The notes under the pieces: generated by a model
What the model was told of the DNA's origin: nothing
Database searches by the model: none
Seen by the model: the letters and a program-made list of their open reading frames with translations, nothing else
Part shown: positions 62,746 to 64,000 of the stretch, one piece after another
How positions within the stretch are numbered: position 1 is the first letter of the stretch
Layout of the letters: each line of letters opens with the position of its first letter
Program-made: the position numbers and the translations under genes
Assembly: GCF_030272615.1 (NCBI RefSeq)
Contig: NC_081414.1
Location: 233,044,733 to 233,108,732 of the forward strand
Source: Cryptomeria japonica
Taxonomy: Eukaryota > Streptophyta > Pinopsida > Cupressales > Cupressaceae
DNA: 64,000 bases
Direction: 5' to 3'

Positions 62746-64000
62746 CCCTTTTACAATGGGTCTCTCTGATATATTTAACCTCCACCTCTAAATTGACCCC
62801 TTCATTAGCTAAAAGGTTCGCAACCTTATTGCCTTGCCTTAGAGTGTGAGTTATGAGAATACTAACATAGTCATTTAATAACTTTTTAGCACTTTCAACT
62901 AAATTAGTAATATTCCAAGATACAAAACTAGTACCTTTAAGGGCTTAGATGATATTGAGGGAGTCCCCTTCCAGCTAGATGTTTTAAAATTTGAATCCCT
63001 GAGCAAGCTGGAGACTTTTTAGCATAGCCTGAGCTTCAGCCACATGATTATTTTGGACCCCAAAAGGAGAAGCAATAGCCACAATACAGACACCTTGAGC
63101 ATTTTTGATGACTCCTCCACCACTGGACTTCCCAAGGTTGCCTTTAGCTGCCCCATCAAAATTCACCTTTATCCATTCATGATCAGGAAAACGCCAAACA
63201 ATATTATCTCTCCTATTCTTATTGTCTGATCTGCAAACCTTGTGGATTAAGTTCCATTCAGCAAGGATGCCTTTTTCAATTTCATTCATATCAGTAAAAA
63301 GCCATTGTTTATTGTTCCTGTGGGGAATATTTATGTTTTCTTTTATAGCCCTGCAAACTTTTTCAAAGACCACCTGAGAGGTGCACTTAGCTTCCCTAAA
63401 TATTCTATTATTTCTCTCTGTCCAGATTCCCCAGCAAGTCATGGGGAGGATTAGGGACCAAAGGTTCTTGATAAGAGGAAATTTGGTGAGGAAGGTCCAT
63501 TGCCATATAATTTCCTTGAGACTCTTGTGCATGACCCAATCAACTTTCCAATTCACCCAAAACTTACTCCAGATTTCCCAAGTGAAGGAGCAATGGAAAA
63601 ACAAATGATCAATTGATTCTTCCTCTTTCTGGCATAGCTCACACCTGTTAGGGAACATAAAACCTCTTCGGAGCAAGTTGTCAATAGTAAGGATCCTATT
63701 GTGAGTAGCAAGCCAAAGAAACATATTGACTTTAGGGATAAGAATTATGTTCCAAACTTTGCCCCATATAGGGTTACTGGTCTGAGTGAAAGTGTTTTTG
63801 TAGGCAGAAGCAACCGTAAAGTCACCTCTTGGATTACTCTTCCAGAGAAAAACATCATCATAATCTTTGTTAATAGAAAAAAGACAGCATCTCCTGCTAG
63901 AGCTGGGAAAATCCAGCATATATAACATCAAGCCTAACCCATTTTTTCTCCTTCTAGTAGTCACATGCCATAAGCCCAAACCTCCTTTTACATTCCTCAA
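62699..64000 (-). pseudogene. LINE 2 ORF2 C-terminal part: zf-RVT and RNase H (partial, broken)
   Basis: It is open from the window edge to 62984, with a Trp-rich stretch, then the zf-RVT segment CELCQKEEESIDHLFFHC (about 63645-63590) and TCWGIWTERNNRIF. RNase H spans VNFDGAAKGN (Asp), NNHVAEAQAM (Glu), LEGDSLNII (Asp) and RQGNKVANLLAN. Between the second and third acidic blocks and just after lie TAA 62984, a TAG and a further TAA. The frame ends at TAA 62699. Family and motifs match LINE 1, but the sequences are diverged. Confidence 0.85.

Larger units (their letters stand above)
60620..64000 (-). mobile_element. LINE 2: 3' part of a non-LTR retrotransposon, continues beyond the window
   Basis: The element runs leftward. 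It enters from the right edge in the post-polymerase region, then zf-RVT, RNase H and an extra ORF, and ends near 60620 in AATAAAAAA, a short A tail. The reverse transcriptase and any ORF1 must lie past 64000. The target duplication cannot be checked. Confidence 0.8.

Overview
The window looks like gene-poor, repeat-rich nuclear DNA of a land plant. The one clear host gene encodes a shikimate-type hydroxycinnamoyl transferase (HCT), a lignin-pathway enzyme found across vascular plants. The AT-rich, deeply nested and slowly decaying retroelement landscape fits a conifer or other gymnosperm best. That assignment is inference; no diagnostic marker gene is present.

Layout. 1-5.5 kb: AT-rich non-coding DNA with several local duplications. 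5.8-8.9 kb: HCT on the minus strand, two exons, with a plausible poly(A) signal, TATA box and AC-type lignin promoter element. 10.6-14.1 kb: a complex tandem array with 27-bp minisatellite blocks inside larger units, interrupted by a 474-bp solo LTR. 14.9-22.9 kb: two tandem copies of a 0.36-kb repeat, the second split by LTR element E1 (15829-22618, minus strand). 25.3-29.3 kb: E2, a 5'-truncated Copia element (minus). 29.3-34.0, 41.5-44.4 and 50.7-51.6 kb: G-poor sequence that looks like pieces of one older host repeat, split by E3 (34053-41461, Copia with full gag-pol, minus), a long-TIR DNA transposon (41653-43027), a LINE (44446-50651, plus, itself split by a 1.66-kb solo LTR) and E4 (51652-59552, plus). 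60.6-64 kb: the 3' part of a second LINE (minus), which runs off the right edge.

How the mobile parts relate. E1-E4 share an initiator-Met-tRNA primer site where visible, several polypurine tracts before the 3' LTR, and similar LTR ends. These are Sirevirus-type Copia traits. E2 and E3 carry integrase and reverse transcriptase. E1 and E4 carry none; each has a coiled-coil gag-like ORF with four or five CCHC zinc knuckles, then a long homologous second ORF of unknown function. A related-looking ORF sits 3' of RNase H in the right-hand LINE. These cargo ORFs are the most novel item in the window.

Most premature stops in the element ORFs are TAG and fit CAG-to-TAG or TGG-to-TAG change, the expected scar of CHG cytosine methylation. 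Target-site duplications (AAGAT, GTAAA, CTGGC, TTTAG, and an imperfect GAGCA/GAACA) fix several boundaries and the nesting order.
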